From Bacteroidota bacterium (lineage in GTDB: Bacteria > Bacteroidota > Bacteroidia > Chitinophagales > Chitinophagaceae): a DNA stretch of 19,213 bases. The notes below the pieces were generated by a model that saw nothing but the letters and a program-made list of their open reading frames with translations, had not been told where the DNA came from and ran no database searches. Location: contig JAEWKK010000001.1 of NCBI GenBank assembly GCA_023386045.1, positions 1-19,213 of the forward strand. The letters are read 5' to 3'. This document shows, one piece after another, positions 7,489-14,151 of the stretch. Made by a program: the position numbers and the translations under genes. The stretch's first letter is position 1. Each line of letters opens with the position of its first letter.

Positions 7489-10365
7489 TTACAACGTTCT
7501 CTTCACCTCTTCCACTTCATACGCCTCGATGATGTCGCCGGCTTTGATATCATTATAGTTCTTGATGGTCAATCCACATTCCATGCCCGACAATACTTCT
7601 TTCGCATCGTCCTTGTAACGCTTCAGTGATCCCAGTTCCGCATTTGCGCCTTCGCCTGTAGGATATACTACGATACCATCACGAATCAGGCGGATCTTGT
7701 TATCGCGTTTGATCCTTCCGTCGAGCACCTGGCAACCAGCAACAGTTACTTTATCAAACTTGTACACTTCCTTCACTTCCACATTGGCAACGATCTTTTC
7801 CTGCACCTTCGGTTCCAGCATTCCTTCCATCGCACCCTTGATCTCGTCGATCGCCGTGTAGATGATGGAATAAGTCCTGATCTGGATACCTGCATTGTCA
7901 GCAAGACGGTTGGCCTGCATCGAAGGACGAACGTTAAATCCAATTACGATCGCATCTGAAGCCTCGGCCAGAACGATATCACTCTCATTGATCTGTCCCA
8001 CACCTTTATGGATCACACTTACAAGTATCTCCTCGGTTGATAATTTCTGTAAGGAGTCGCTCAGCGCTTCCACAGAACCGTCCACGTCACCCTTGATGAT
8101 CACTTTCAATTCCTTGAAATTACCCAGGGCCAGACGTCTTCCGATCTCGTCAAGCGTGATGTGCTTCTTGGCTCTCATGCCCTGTTCGCGCAGGATCTGG
8201 GCTCTTCTATTGGCAATCTCTTTAGCTTCACTTTCATCCTCAAACACCTTGAAGGTTTCACCAGCCTGCGGTGCACCATTCAAACCAAGGATCAACACTG
8301 GTGTTGAAGGTCCGGCTTCATCCACGCGTTTGTTGCGTTCGTTCACCATGGCCTTTACACGTCCGTAGTGCTGACCGCTCACAACCAGGTCGCCAGCGTG
8401 CAATGTTCCATTCTGTACCAGCACTGTAGCTACGTATCCACGACCCTTGTCAAGGGTGGCTTCAATGATGGTTCCATTGGCTTCCCTGTTGGGATTGGCT
8501 TTCAGCTCAAGCAATTCTGCCTCAAGCAATATTTTCTCCAGTAAAAGATCAACATTCAAACCCTGCTTGGCAGACAGTTCCTGGCTCTGGAATTTACCAC
8601 CCCACGCTTCTACCAAAAGGTTCATTCCTGCCAGCTGCTCATAGATCTTGGCAGGGTTGGCGCCGTCCTTGTCGATCTTGTTGATGGCAAAGATCATCGG
8701 CACATTGGCTGCCTGCGCATGCGAGATCGCTTCCCTTGTCTGCGGCATGATGGCATCATCAGCCGCAATCACGATCACCGCGATATCCGTAACCTTGGCA
8801 CCACGGGCACGCATGGCCGTAAAGGCTTCGTGACCCGGTGTATCCAGGAAGGTTACATTTTTTCCATTGGGGAGGTTTACCTGGTAAGCACCAATGTGCT
8901 GCGTGATACCACCTGCTTCTCCCGCAACTACATTGGCTTTACGGATGTAGTCGAGCAATGAGGTCTTACCATGGTCAACGTGACCCATGATAGTTACAAT
9001 TGGTGAACGTGGCAACAGGTCTTCCGGTGCATCTTCTTCTTCCTGCTCTTCCATTTCAAGTTGCTTTTCCATGTCGATGAACTCAACATCAAAGCCAAAC
9101 TCACTCGATACCAGCTCGATCACTTCCGCGTCAAGACGCTGGTTGATAGAAACCATGATACCGAGACTCATACACTTGCTGATCACCTCAGCAAAGGAAA
9201 CATCCATCAGGTTGGCCAGCTCACTTACTGAAATGAATTCAGTAACCTGCAGCTTGTTATCGCCTTCCATGGCATCGGCCGTTTCACTCTTGCGGTCGCG
9301 GCGCTTGGATTTGATCTTCCTGCCACCACCACCTGAAAGCTTGGCCTGTGTTTCCTGTATCTTTCTTTGAATTTCTTTTTCGTCAATCTGTTTGTCTTCC
9401 CTCCTGGTATGTCCACCACCTCTTTGTCCAAAGCGACCACCCTGGCCACCGCGGTTAAAACCACCAGGACCACCCGTGTTGCGCTGGATGGTGATACGGC
9501 CACCGCCGCCACCAGAGCTTTGTCCTCCACCGCCATCAGGCCTGAATCCTTCGGGCTTGATGTCTTTTTTCTCGATGGGAATGCGCTTGCGTTTGCGCTT
9601 TTCATCCGCTTTGGGACGGGTATCGCTATCAACAGGAAGGTCGATCTTTCCAAGTATTTTGGGCCCTTCGATCTTTTCAGCCTTGATATTTTCAATAACG
9701 GGTTCTTCTTCTTTAGGTGCTTCGGCAGTAACTTCTGGCTCTGCCTGTGCCACGGGTGCTTCTTCTTCCACCACCTTTGCTTTTTTAGCAGCAGGCTTTG
9801 CTTCTTCCGTGGTTTCTTTTTTTGCTTTCTTAACGCCTTTCTTGGGTCTTGTGGAAGAATCGATGGCAGAGAGGTCGATCTTGTCCACGATCTTGGGTCC
9901 TATTTCAGGAACCTCCGGCTTCACTACTTCTTCCTCTTTGGGAGGTTCAGGAGTTTCTACCACTGGTGCTTCCTGTACAGGTTCTGGTGCAGGTGCAGGC
10001 GGAGGAGTTTCCACTACTGCTTCTACAACCGGCGGAGCAACAGGTTCTTCTTTTTTAGGCTCTTCTTTCTTAACTGTCTTCTTCTCTTCTTTTTTGAAAG
10101 AGATCTCTTCTTCGTCTTTCTTCTTCTTAGGTTCTGCGGTAGCTCCTTTGGGCAGATCGATCTGGATCGCCTTTAGTTTGGCAACCTTATCGCTCTGGAA
10201 CTCGGCCTGCAAGGCACGGTACATGTCTTCCGAAAGCTTTGCTGTCGGTTTCAGATCATCCTTGCTAAAACCCTTACTCACCAAAAAGTCAACCAGCGTA
10301 TCCTTGCCGATATTGAACTCTTTGGCGGCTGCCATCAGCCTGGGTTGTGTTGTAATTTCTGCCAT
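7489..10365 (-). CDS. infB: Translation initiation factor IF-2
   Basis: This GTPase places initiator tRNA on the 30S subunit and promotes subunit joining. It has 958 residues. An N-terminal helical IF2_N-like module lies at about 1-55 (RLMAAAKEFNIGKDTLVDFL). A long disordered Lys/Glu/Pro/Ala-rich linker (about 75-275), a Gly/Arg-rich patch (about 275-320, with QRGGG wording) and a second IF2_N-like segment (about 375-430) follow. The GTPase domain shows GHVDHGKTS near 460, DTPGHEAF near 507, NKID near 562 and SAK near 597. The remaining domains II-IV run to KRTL at the end. All nucleotide-binding motifs are intact. It is the last gene of rimP-nusA-infB. The spacer to nusA is 163 bp and contains a hairpin and a short heptamer array. 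The long N-terminal linker is usual in Bacteroidota IF-2. Confidence 0.98.
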   Translation of the reverse strand: MAEITTQPRLMAAAKEFNIGKDTLVDFLVSKGFSKDDLKPTAKLSEDMYRALQAEFQSDKVAKLKAIQIDLPKGATAEPKKKKDEEEISFKKEEKKTVKKEEPKKEEPVAPPVVEAVVETPPPAPAPEPVQEAPVVETPEPPKEEEVVKPEVPEIGPKIVDKIDLSAIDSSTRPKKGVKKAKKETTEEAKPAAKKAKVVEEEAPVAQAEPEVTAEAPKEEEPVIENIKAEKIEGPKILGKIDLPVDSDTRPKADEKRKRKRIPIEKKDIKPEGFRPDGGGGQSSGGGGGRITIQRNTGGPGGFNRGGQGGRFGQRGGGHTRREDKQIDEKEIQRKIQETQAKLSGGGGRKIKSKRRDRKSETADAMEGDNKLQVTEFISVSELANLMDVSFAEVISKCMSLGIMVSINQRLDAEVIELVSSEFGFDVEFIDMEKQLEMEEQEEEDAPEDLLPRSPIVTIMGHVDHGKTSLLDYIRKANVVAGEAGGITQHIGAYQVNLPNGKNVTFLDTPGHEAFTAMRARGAKVTDIAVIVIAADDAIMPQTREAISHAQAANVPMIFAINKIDKDGANPAKIYEQLAGMNLLVEAWGGKFQSQELSAKQGLNVDLLLEKILLEAELLELKANPNREANGTIIEATLDKGRGYVATVLVQNGTLHAGDLVVSGQHYGRVKAMVNERNKRVDEAGPSTPVLILGLNGAPQAGETFKVFEDESEAKEIANRRAQILREQGMRAKKHITLDEIGRRLALGNFKELKVIIKGDVDGSVEALSDSLQKLSTEEILVSVIHKGVGQINESDIVLAEASDAIVIGFNVRPSMQANRLADNAGIQIRTYSIIYTAIDEIKGAMEGMLEPKVQEKIVANVEVKEVYKFDKVTVAGCQVLDGRIKRDNKIRLIRDGIVVYPTGEGANAELGSLKRYKDDAKEVLSGMECGLTIKNYNDIKAGDIIEAYEVEEVKRTL

Positions 10366-10486
10366 TAATCGTTTTTATGTAATACTAGTTTCACCCACTT
10401 CAGTGAATGGTCATTTTTCAATGATGCAATTGATTTTTAGATGCACCAGAGAAAAACTATATGATTGTGGTGACCAGTAGCGAATC

Positions 10487-10511
10487 GTGAAGGTAATTAT
10501 TCACCCTTCAC
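10487..10511 (-). promoter_or_regulatory. Small hairpin in the nusA-infB spacer
   Basis: GTGAAGG (10487-10493) and CCTTCAC (10505-10511) make a 7-bp stem with an 11-nt loop. It lies 18 bp past the nusA stop in the transcript, without a T-tract. It may stabilise or process the nusA-infB message. It is built from the same GTGAA/TTCAC wording as the heptamer arrays, so it may have no separate role. Confidence 0.35.
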
Positions 10512-10526
10512 TACCGGCCATTCACT
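10499..10526. repeat. Short degenerate heptamer repeat abutting the nusA stop
   Basis: Four 7-bp steps (ATTCACC, CTTCACT, ACCGGCC, ATTCACT) end 2 bp from the nusA stop codon (10529-10531). It is more degraded than the arrays beside infB and rimP but has the same wording and the same position relative to a stop codon. Confidence 0.5.
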
Positions 10527-10528
10527 CA

Positions 10529-11776
10529 TTATTCTTTTTCAAATTCTGCCTGCAGCACTTTCCTTACTTCGTCGATAGTTTCTTTTTCCAGGTCTGTTCT
10601 TCTTTCCAGCTCTTCTGAAGTCAGCTGCAATACGCTGCGGGCGGTATCACAACCCACGCGCTTCAGCTCATCTATCACCCAGCTTTCTATTTCGTCGCTG
10701 AATTCTTCCAGGTCGATATCAAATTCTTCCACTTCTCCTTCATTATCCCTGTAAACATCGATCTCGTAACCTGTCAATTCACAGGCCAGCTTGATGTTCA
10801 CACCGCGACGGCCGATAGCCAGGGAAACCTGGTCGGGACGCAGGTAAACGTCAGCGTGCTTGCCTTCCTGGTCCAGTTCCATGGAAGTGATCTTGGCAGG
10901 AGTCAGAGAACGCTGAATAAGTAATTGAATATTATTGGTCCAGTTGATAACGTCTATGTTTTCGTTTTTCAGTTCACGAACGATGCCATGGATACGGCTG
11001 CCTTTCATACCCACGCAGGCGCCCACGGGATCAATGCGGTCATCATAAGATTCAACGGCCACCTTGGCTCTTTCACCTGGTTCGCGAACAATCTTTTTGA
11101 TAACGATCAGTCCATCGAAGATTTCCGGAACTTCTATTTCCAAAAGCTTTGCCAGAAAATCAGGTGAGGTGCGGGAAAGGATGATGACAGGAGTATTATT
11201 TTTCATGTCCACCTTTTTCACCACGGCGCGGATGCTTTCGCCTTTCTTGAAATAATCCTGGGGAATCTGCTCACTTTTGGGGAGGATCAGCTCATTACCT
11301 TCCTCGTCCAGCAGGAGGATCTCTTTTTTCCATACCTGGTAAACTTCGGCGCTGATGATTTCACCAATACGGTCGCCATATTTTTTAGCCAGTACATTTT
11401 TCTTCAGGTCAGAGATACGGCTGGCAAGGGTTTGCTTGGCAGCAAGGATGGCGCGACGGCCAAAGTCTTCGAGGTTCACCTCTTCGTACACTTCCTCACC
11501 CACTTCATAGTCGGGAGAGATCTTCTTGGCCTCAGTCACTTCGATCTCTTCCAGGGTATTGTACACATCACCATCATCCACCACATTACGGCGGCGGAAG
11601 ATCTCGAGGTCACCTTTTTCAGCGTTTACGATCACGTCGAAGGTTTCATCACTGCCGTATTTTTTACGGAGCAGGGTTTTGAACACATCTTCAACCACGC
11701 GCATTAATGTAGGTCGGTCGATATTTTCCGCATCCTTGAATTCCTGGAATGCGTCGATAAGGTTAATACTTGCCAT
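10529..11776 (-). CDS. nusA: Transcription termination/antitermination factor NusA
   Basis: NusA binds RNA polymerase and nascent RNA and modulates pausing, termination and antitermination. The 415 residues hold an N-terminal polymerase-binding domain (about 1-125), an S1 RNA-binding domain (about 130-200) and two KH domains. The KH1 loop has VGMKGSRIHGIVREL near 252-266, and KH2 has LAIGRRGVNIKLACELTGYE near 320-340. A short acidic C-terminal tail (about 345-415, VEEFDIDLEEFSDEIE) includes one helix-hairpin-helix-like segment. As in most bacteria outside the gamma-proteobacteria, the two C-terminal acidic repeat domains are not both present. It lies between rimP (71-bp spacer filled by a heptamer array) and infB, the conserved order of this operon. 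Confidence 0.97.
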   Translation of the reverse strand: MASINLIDAFQEFKDAENIDRPTLMRVVEDVFKTLLRKKYGSDETFDVIVNAEKGDLEIFRRRNVVDDGDVYNTLEEIEVTEAKKISPDYEVGEEVYEEVNLEDFGRRAILAAKQTLASRISDLKKNVLAKKYGDRIGEIISAEVYQVWKKEILLLDEEGNELILPKSEQIPQDYFKKGESIRAVVKKVDMKNNTPVIILSRTSPDFLAKLLEIEVPEIFDGLIVIKKIVREPGERAKVAVESYDDRIDPVGACVGMKGSRIHGIVRELKNENIDVINWTNNIQLLIQRSLTPAKITSMELDQEGKHADVYLRPDQVSLAIGRRGVNIKLACELTGYEIDVYRDNEGEVEEFDIDLEEFSDEIESWVIDELKRVGCDTARSVLQLTSEELERRTDLEKETIDEVRKVLQAEFEKE

Positions 11777-11789
11777 GACTTATTGGTTT

Positions 11790-11845
11790 GTGAGTTGTGA
11801 GTTGTGAATGGTGAGTACTGACCACTCACCACTGACCACTCACCA
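11790..11845. repeat. Heptamer tandem repeat that switches strand, filling the rimP-nusA spacer
   Basis: Eight 7-bp units read GTGAGTT, GTGAGTT, GTGAATG, GTGAGTA, CTGACCA, CTCACCA, CTGACCA, CTCACCA. The wording changes strand in the middle, so TGGTGAGT (11809-11816) can pair with ACTCACCA (11824-11831). The array ends 1 bp from the rimP stop and lies 13 bp from the nusA start. Confidence 0.9.
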
Positions 11846-11846
11846 T

Positions 11847-12317
11847 CTAAAATTTGATTTGAATTTTTGTTTTTTTTATCTGGTCAAAAAGAATGGTTTC
11901 CTGTTTGATTTCCTTTTTTTTGCCTTTTCCGCTTTCTGTTTCAATCACTACACCATCTTCAGTAGCTTCCAGCAATTTTCCTTCTTTTTTACTGCCGTCC
12001 ACCAGGTCTATTTCCACATAACGACCGGCATTTTTGCGGTACTGGCGAAAGAGCTTCAGCGGCTCATCCAATCCCGGAGAGGAAACTTCGAGGGAGAAGT
12101 TGCCATCGGGATACATATCGCTGTCTTCAAGCTGCTTGTACAGTTTGCGGTTATAGCCGATCAGGTCAGAAAGGGCGATGCCTTCATCCCCGTCAATGAA
12201 CAGTTTGATATTATTAGTTGGCTTGATCCTGATGTCAACCAGGAAGTGGGCAGGATGTTCTGCCAGCAAGCCGTTCACCATTTGTTCTATTGCCTTGATT
12301 TGTTCTTCTGTTTGCAT
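11847..12317 (-). CDS. rimP: Ribosome maturation factor RimP
   Basis: RimP assists late assembly of the 30S subunit. The 156-residue length is standard. The N-terminal alpha/beta domain (about 1-85) contains MVNGLLAEHPAHFLVDIRI and NNIKLFIDGDEGIALSDLI. The family motif NFSLEVSSPGLDEPL follows near 92-106, with FRQYRKNAGRYVEI in the C-terminal SH3-like domain. The C-terminus is basic (KKTKIQIKF). The position in front of nusA-infB supports the call. The ATG at 12315-12317 follows a leader with a strong hairpin and a good promoter box, so this is the first gene of the operon. Confidence 0.95.
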   Translation of the reverse strand: MQTEEQIKAIEQMVNGLLAEHPAHFLVDIRIKPTNNIKLFIDGDEGIALSDLIGYNRKLYKQLEDSDMYPDGNFSLEVSSPGLDEPLKLFRQYRKNAGRYVEIDLVDGSKKEGKLLEATEDGVVIETESGKGKKKEIKQETILFDQIKKTKIQIKF

Positions 12318-12329
12318 ATCTTAAAAGAA

Positions 12330-12353
12330 GAAGGGAACGTTTTCGTTCCCTTC
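12330..12353 (-). promoter_or_regulatory. Perfect leader hairpin before rimP
   Basis: GAAGGGAACG (12330-12339) and CGTTCCCTTC (12344-12353) form a perfect 10-bp stem with a four-base loop. On the minus strand it falls between the inferred transcription start (about 12366) and the rimP ATG, in a leader of roughly 50 nt. Its end is 12 nt from the start codon. There is no T-tract directly after it, so a leader control element fits better than a terminator. Confidence 0.6.
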
Positions 12354-12371
12354 CTTCGTTCATTGCCTGGG

Positions 12372-12403
12372 CAAAGGTAAGCTAAACGTTAAATACATTC
12401 CAA
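12372..12403 (-). promoter_or_regulatory. Promoter of the rimP-nusA-infB operon
   Basis: On the minus strand TACCTTTG (12372-12379) matches the Bacteroidota -7 box TAnnTTTG, and a TTG (12401-12403) lies 21 bp upstream, close to the expected -33 spacing. The direction and the distance to rimP fit the start of the operon. Confidence 0.6.
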
Positions 12404-12429
12404 ATCCAAATTGGATTCAGGCGCCTCTG

Positions 12430-12437
12430 TACCTTTG
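12430..12437 (+). promoter_or_regulatory. -7 promoter box of the small membrane protein gene
   Basis: TACCTTTG matches TAnnTTTG and is identical to the divergent rimP box. It ends 7 bp before the ATG at 12445, so the transcript would be leaderless or nearly so. A TTG (12411-12413) is at 16 bp, shorter than ideal. The two divergent -7 boxes are about 50 bp apart. Confidence 0.5.
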
Positions 12438-12444
12438 TTTTCCT

Positions 12445-12690
12445 ATGGTTTTAAGTTTTCTTTTTTATGCTTTCCTGGTTTATCTGGCCTACCGGATCCT
12501 CTTCGGCCTGGTGATTCCCCTGTACCGCACCACCCGTAAGGTGAAGCGCAGTTTCCGGGAGATGCAGGAGAAGATGCAGGAGCAGCAGTCTTTTTATCAT
12601 GATGGTTATACTTCACAGGAGAAAAGAACTTCCACGCATGCAAAGGGTGCCGAACCCGGTGATTACATAGAGTTTGAGGAGGTCAAATAA
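12445..12690 (+). CDS. Small membrane-anchored protein, DUF4834-like
   Basis: The 81-residue product has one N-terminal membrane helix (about residues 3-26, LSFLFYAFLVYLAYRILFGLV). A basic amphipathic, coiled-coil-like stretch (TTRKVKRSFREMQEKMQEQQ, about 30-50) and an acidic end, GDYIEFEEVK, follow. This layout, and especially the closing DYIEFEEV, resembles the DUF4834 family of Bacteroidota, whose function is unknown; I recall the family rather than having searched it. It lies divergently from rimP, with its own promoter box and an almost leaderless start, and 44 bp upstream of the tRNA on the same strand. The basic helix should face the cytoplasm. The call as a real gene is firm; the role is open. 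Confidence 0.8.
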   Translation: MVLSFLFYAFLVYLAYRILFGLVIPLYRTTRKVKRSFREMQEKMQEQQSFYHDGYTSQEKRTSTHAKGAEPGDYIEFEEVK

Positions 12691-12705
12691 TAGGTTTGAA
12701 TTCCC

Positions 12706-12713
12706 TATTTTTG
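12706..12713 (+). promoter_or_regulatory. -7 promoter box of the tRNA gene
   Basis: TATTTTTG matches TAnnTTTG and lies 21 bp before the tRNA 5' end, leaving a short 5' leader for RNase P. No good -33 element was found at the usual spacing. Confidence 0.45.
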
Positions 12714-12734
12714 TGCGCCCTTTAAACGGGGTAG

Positions 12735-12808
12735 GGATCCTTAGCTCAGTTGGTTAGAGCGTCTGACTCATAATCAGAGGGCCGGGGGTTCAAGTCCCTC
12801 AGGATCCA
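12735..12808 (+). tRNA. tRNA with anticodon CAU (elongator Met, or Ile2)
   Basis: The 74-nt cloverleaf is complete. Acceptor GGATCCT (12735-12741) pairs with AGGATCC (12801-12807), with discriminator A. The D-arm is GCTC...GAGC. The anticodon stem TCTGA/TCAGA closes loop CTCATAA, with CAT at 12769-12771. The T-arm is GGGGG-TTCAAGT-CCCTC. No CCA is encoded. The acceptor pairs fully from position 1 and the anticodon stem lacks the three G-C pairs of the initiator, so it is not tRNA-fMet. Elongator Met and lysidine-modified Ile2 cannot be told apart safely here; Met is the likelier label. Confidence 0.95.
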
Positions 12809-12836
12809 CTTAAGAATGAAAGAGTTATAGACTTTA

Positions 12837-12854
12837 GGTTTTTAACCCTTTTTT
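12837..12854 (+). terminator. Weak intrinsic terminator after the tRNA
   Basis: GGTT and AACC form a 4-bp stem with a three-base loop, followed by a run of six T. It is about 30 bp after the tRNA. The stem is short, so confidence is low. Confidence 0.3.
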
Positions 12855-13199
12855 ATTTGCACCAAAATTTATACCATAACACTATTCAAACCATCATCAC
12901 CTTTAACTCACACCAAAGTTACAACCTTGAGGGCCCAGTGGGTAGGTAAAGGTCCAGAAGTCGGATTGTAGTTGCACCCTTATCTTAGGGAAACATAGCA
13001 ATGAGGTTTCTCCGATACCACAAAAAATATTGTTCTTATAAACTTTGGGTGGGAGCATTTCACAATTAGGTATTTGTGACCTGAATGAACAGGGATTTTA
13101 GTTTCCTACATGGGTGTAAAAGGTGATCTTATAGGATTGCTTTGACGTACAGCAGAGAAGAAATGGAACAATAAAGGAACTTGAAAGAAGAGTTCTGAG

Positions 13200-13214
13200 T
13201 CAGAGGTTCAAGTC
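13200..13214 (+). repeat. tRNA-like echo, possible degraded attachment site
   Basis: The 15 bases TCAGAGGTTCAAGTC resemble the tRNA's 3' half (TCAGAGG at 12774-12780 and TTCAAGTC at 12789-12796) with 8 bases missing between the two parts. It could be the remains of an attachment site or of a tRNA fragment left by an integrated element. Chance is not excluded. Confidence 0.25.
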
Positions 13215-13499
13215 TCGTAGGGGAGTTGTTATATCTAATGGGAAGAATGAGAATTCAAAAAATGTTTGTCTACTTCAATTTTTCCTCTCTGAGGACTACC
13301 ACAGCCTTGCAATTCCAAAGAACATTTTGACCTGCAAGGTAGCTCATCGAAACCTAACTGTAATGCACACCTGAATTTGTAAAAGTATGTGAAATAGACA
13401 CAGTTGGCTTGATTTTAATGAAGTATTTGAGTAACCTTGTTTTTCAAATGTGGCTTTAGGTCGCCCCTGAATTGAAGGTCTATAAAAACACTACTCTGT

Positions 13500-13518
13500 T
13501 ACTCTCACTCTGAGAGTA
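13500..13518. other. Perfect small hairpin upstream of the 64-codon ORF
   Basis: TACTCTCA (13500-13507) and TGAGAGTA (13511-13518) form an 8-bp stem with a three-base loop, about 83 bp before the ATG at 13602. No T-tract follows. It may be an operator or leader element of the small ORF. Confidence 0.4.
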
Positions 13519-13601
13519 TCCCCAAGGAAATTTATTCAGAACAAATTTAGCATCAGTTAAGCCCTTAAGGCACATGCTGAATTACTTTAAAACAGATTCA
13601 C

Positions 13602-13796
13602 ATGGTACAGCAATTAACAGGTACAGTAGAGAATGGTCAACAAAATGAACTTTTGGAAAAATGGACAGCCTATCTTATTGAAGATATTGATAGAGCTTTA
13701 GAAAAGTTTAAACCTCAATTATCATCAGCAGCTTATCAAGGAGCAGAGTTGTTTGCCTTTCATCTGAAAAGAATGTATCAAAAAGAAAACTTGTAA
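13602..13796 (+). CDS. Small hypothetical protein (64 aa)
   Basis: The ORF encodes 64 residues that I do not recognise. Composition is plausible for a real soluble, mostly helical protein: LLEKWTAYLIEDIDRALEKF, then LSSAAYQGAELFAFHLKRMY and a basic end KENL. There is no signal peptide or membrane segment. It stands alone in the AT-rich region on the plus strand, with gene-free sequence on both sides. A hairpin lies before it and a 10-bp inverted repeat directly after, which supports a single-gene transcription unit. No Shine-Dalgarno is seen, as expected for this phylum. It may be a short regulatory protein or leftover cargo of an integrated element. Confidence 0.5.
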   Translation: MVQQLTGTVENGQQNELLEKWTAYLIEDIDRALEKFKPQLSSAAYQGAELFAFHLKRMYQKENL

Positions 13797-13805
13797 ATAA
13801 ACTAA

Positions 13806-13845
13806 ACTTCCACATTTGATAGATTTTGCTTTCATATGTGGAAGT
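13806..13845 (+). terminator. Inverted repeat after the 64-codon ORF, possible terminator
   Basis: ACTTCCACAT (13806-13815) and ATGTGGAAGT (13836-13845) are perfect 10-bp arms around a 20-nt loop, 10 bp after the stop. The following sequence is T-rich but has no clean T run. It may alternatively be a binding-site palindrome. Confidence 0.45.
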
Positions 13846-14151
13846 GTTCCTGTTCTTGTCATGAACAAATGATTTAAAGATCGGTGCATTTATTCCAACA
13901 ATAGCTCAACTAACTCTCAATTAAACAATTAAAAGATACTTGTTCTTCCAGTTGTAAACGTATGAATTGAGCATGCTTCTGGCAGATTTCCTTGGTAGAT
14001 TGACCAGCTACCTGGTGCATTAAAATTGCAATTATCTAATTCTCTGTAAATCTTGATTATTTCATGTTAAAGTGCTTAAAATGAAGCTTAACACTCCAAT
14101 ATTAAGCGGTCGATTTTTTAAGCATGATTACAACAATGAGGTATTAAAAGT
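13846..14151. other. Gene-free AT-rich stretch between the small ORF and the toxin locus
   Basis: About 300 bp where I see no supported gene. A 36-codon frame on the minus strand (13910-14020) is too short and unlike any family I know. The minus-strand gene that ends at 14152 has no obvious hairpin terminator here. Confidence 0.5.

Larger units (their letters stand above)
12855..13601. other. Gene-free AT-rich stretch downstream of the tRNA
   Basis: About 750 bp without a convincing coding frame on either strand. Base composition drops visibly compared with the rimP side. It holds one tRNA-like 15-base echo (13200-13214) and one perfect small hairpin (13500-13518). No promoter or recognisable gene remnant was identified. 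It marks the start of the accessory region. Confidence 0.6.

Noticed and set aside
9367..10480. Long plus-strand frames (269 and 362 codons) opposite the infB N-terminal part
   Set aside because: They are antisense shadows of the repetitive Lys/Glu/Pro linker of IF-2; their Ser/Thr/Gly or Phe/Arg runs are low-complexity by-products.
12443..12643. 66-codon minus-strand frame opposite the DUF4834-like gene
   Set aside because: It is an antisense shadow with no membrane or domain features, while the plus strand has a clear helix and promoter box.
13910..14020. 36-codon minus-strand frame that vaguely recalls the end of an integrase
   Set aside because: It is too short, is closed by a stop just upstream, and lacks the His-x-x-Arg or Tyr motif of tyrosine recombinases.
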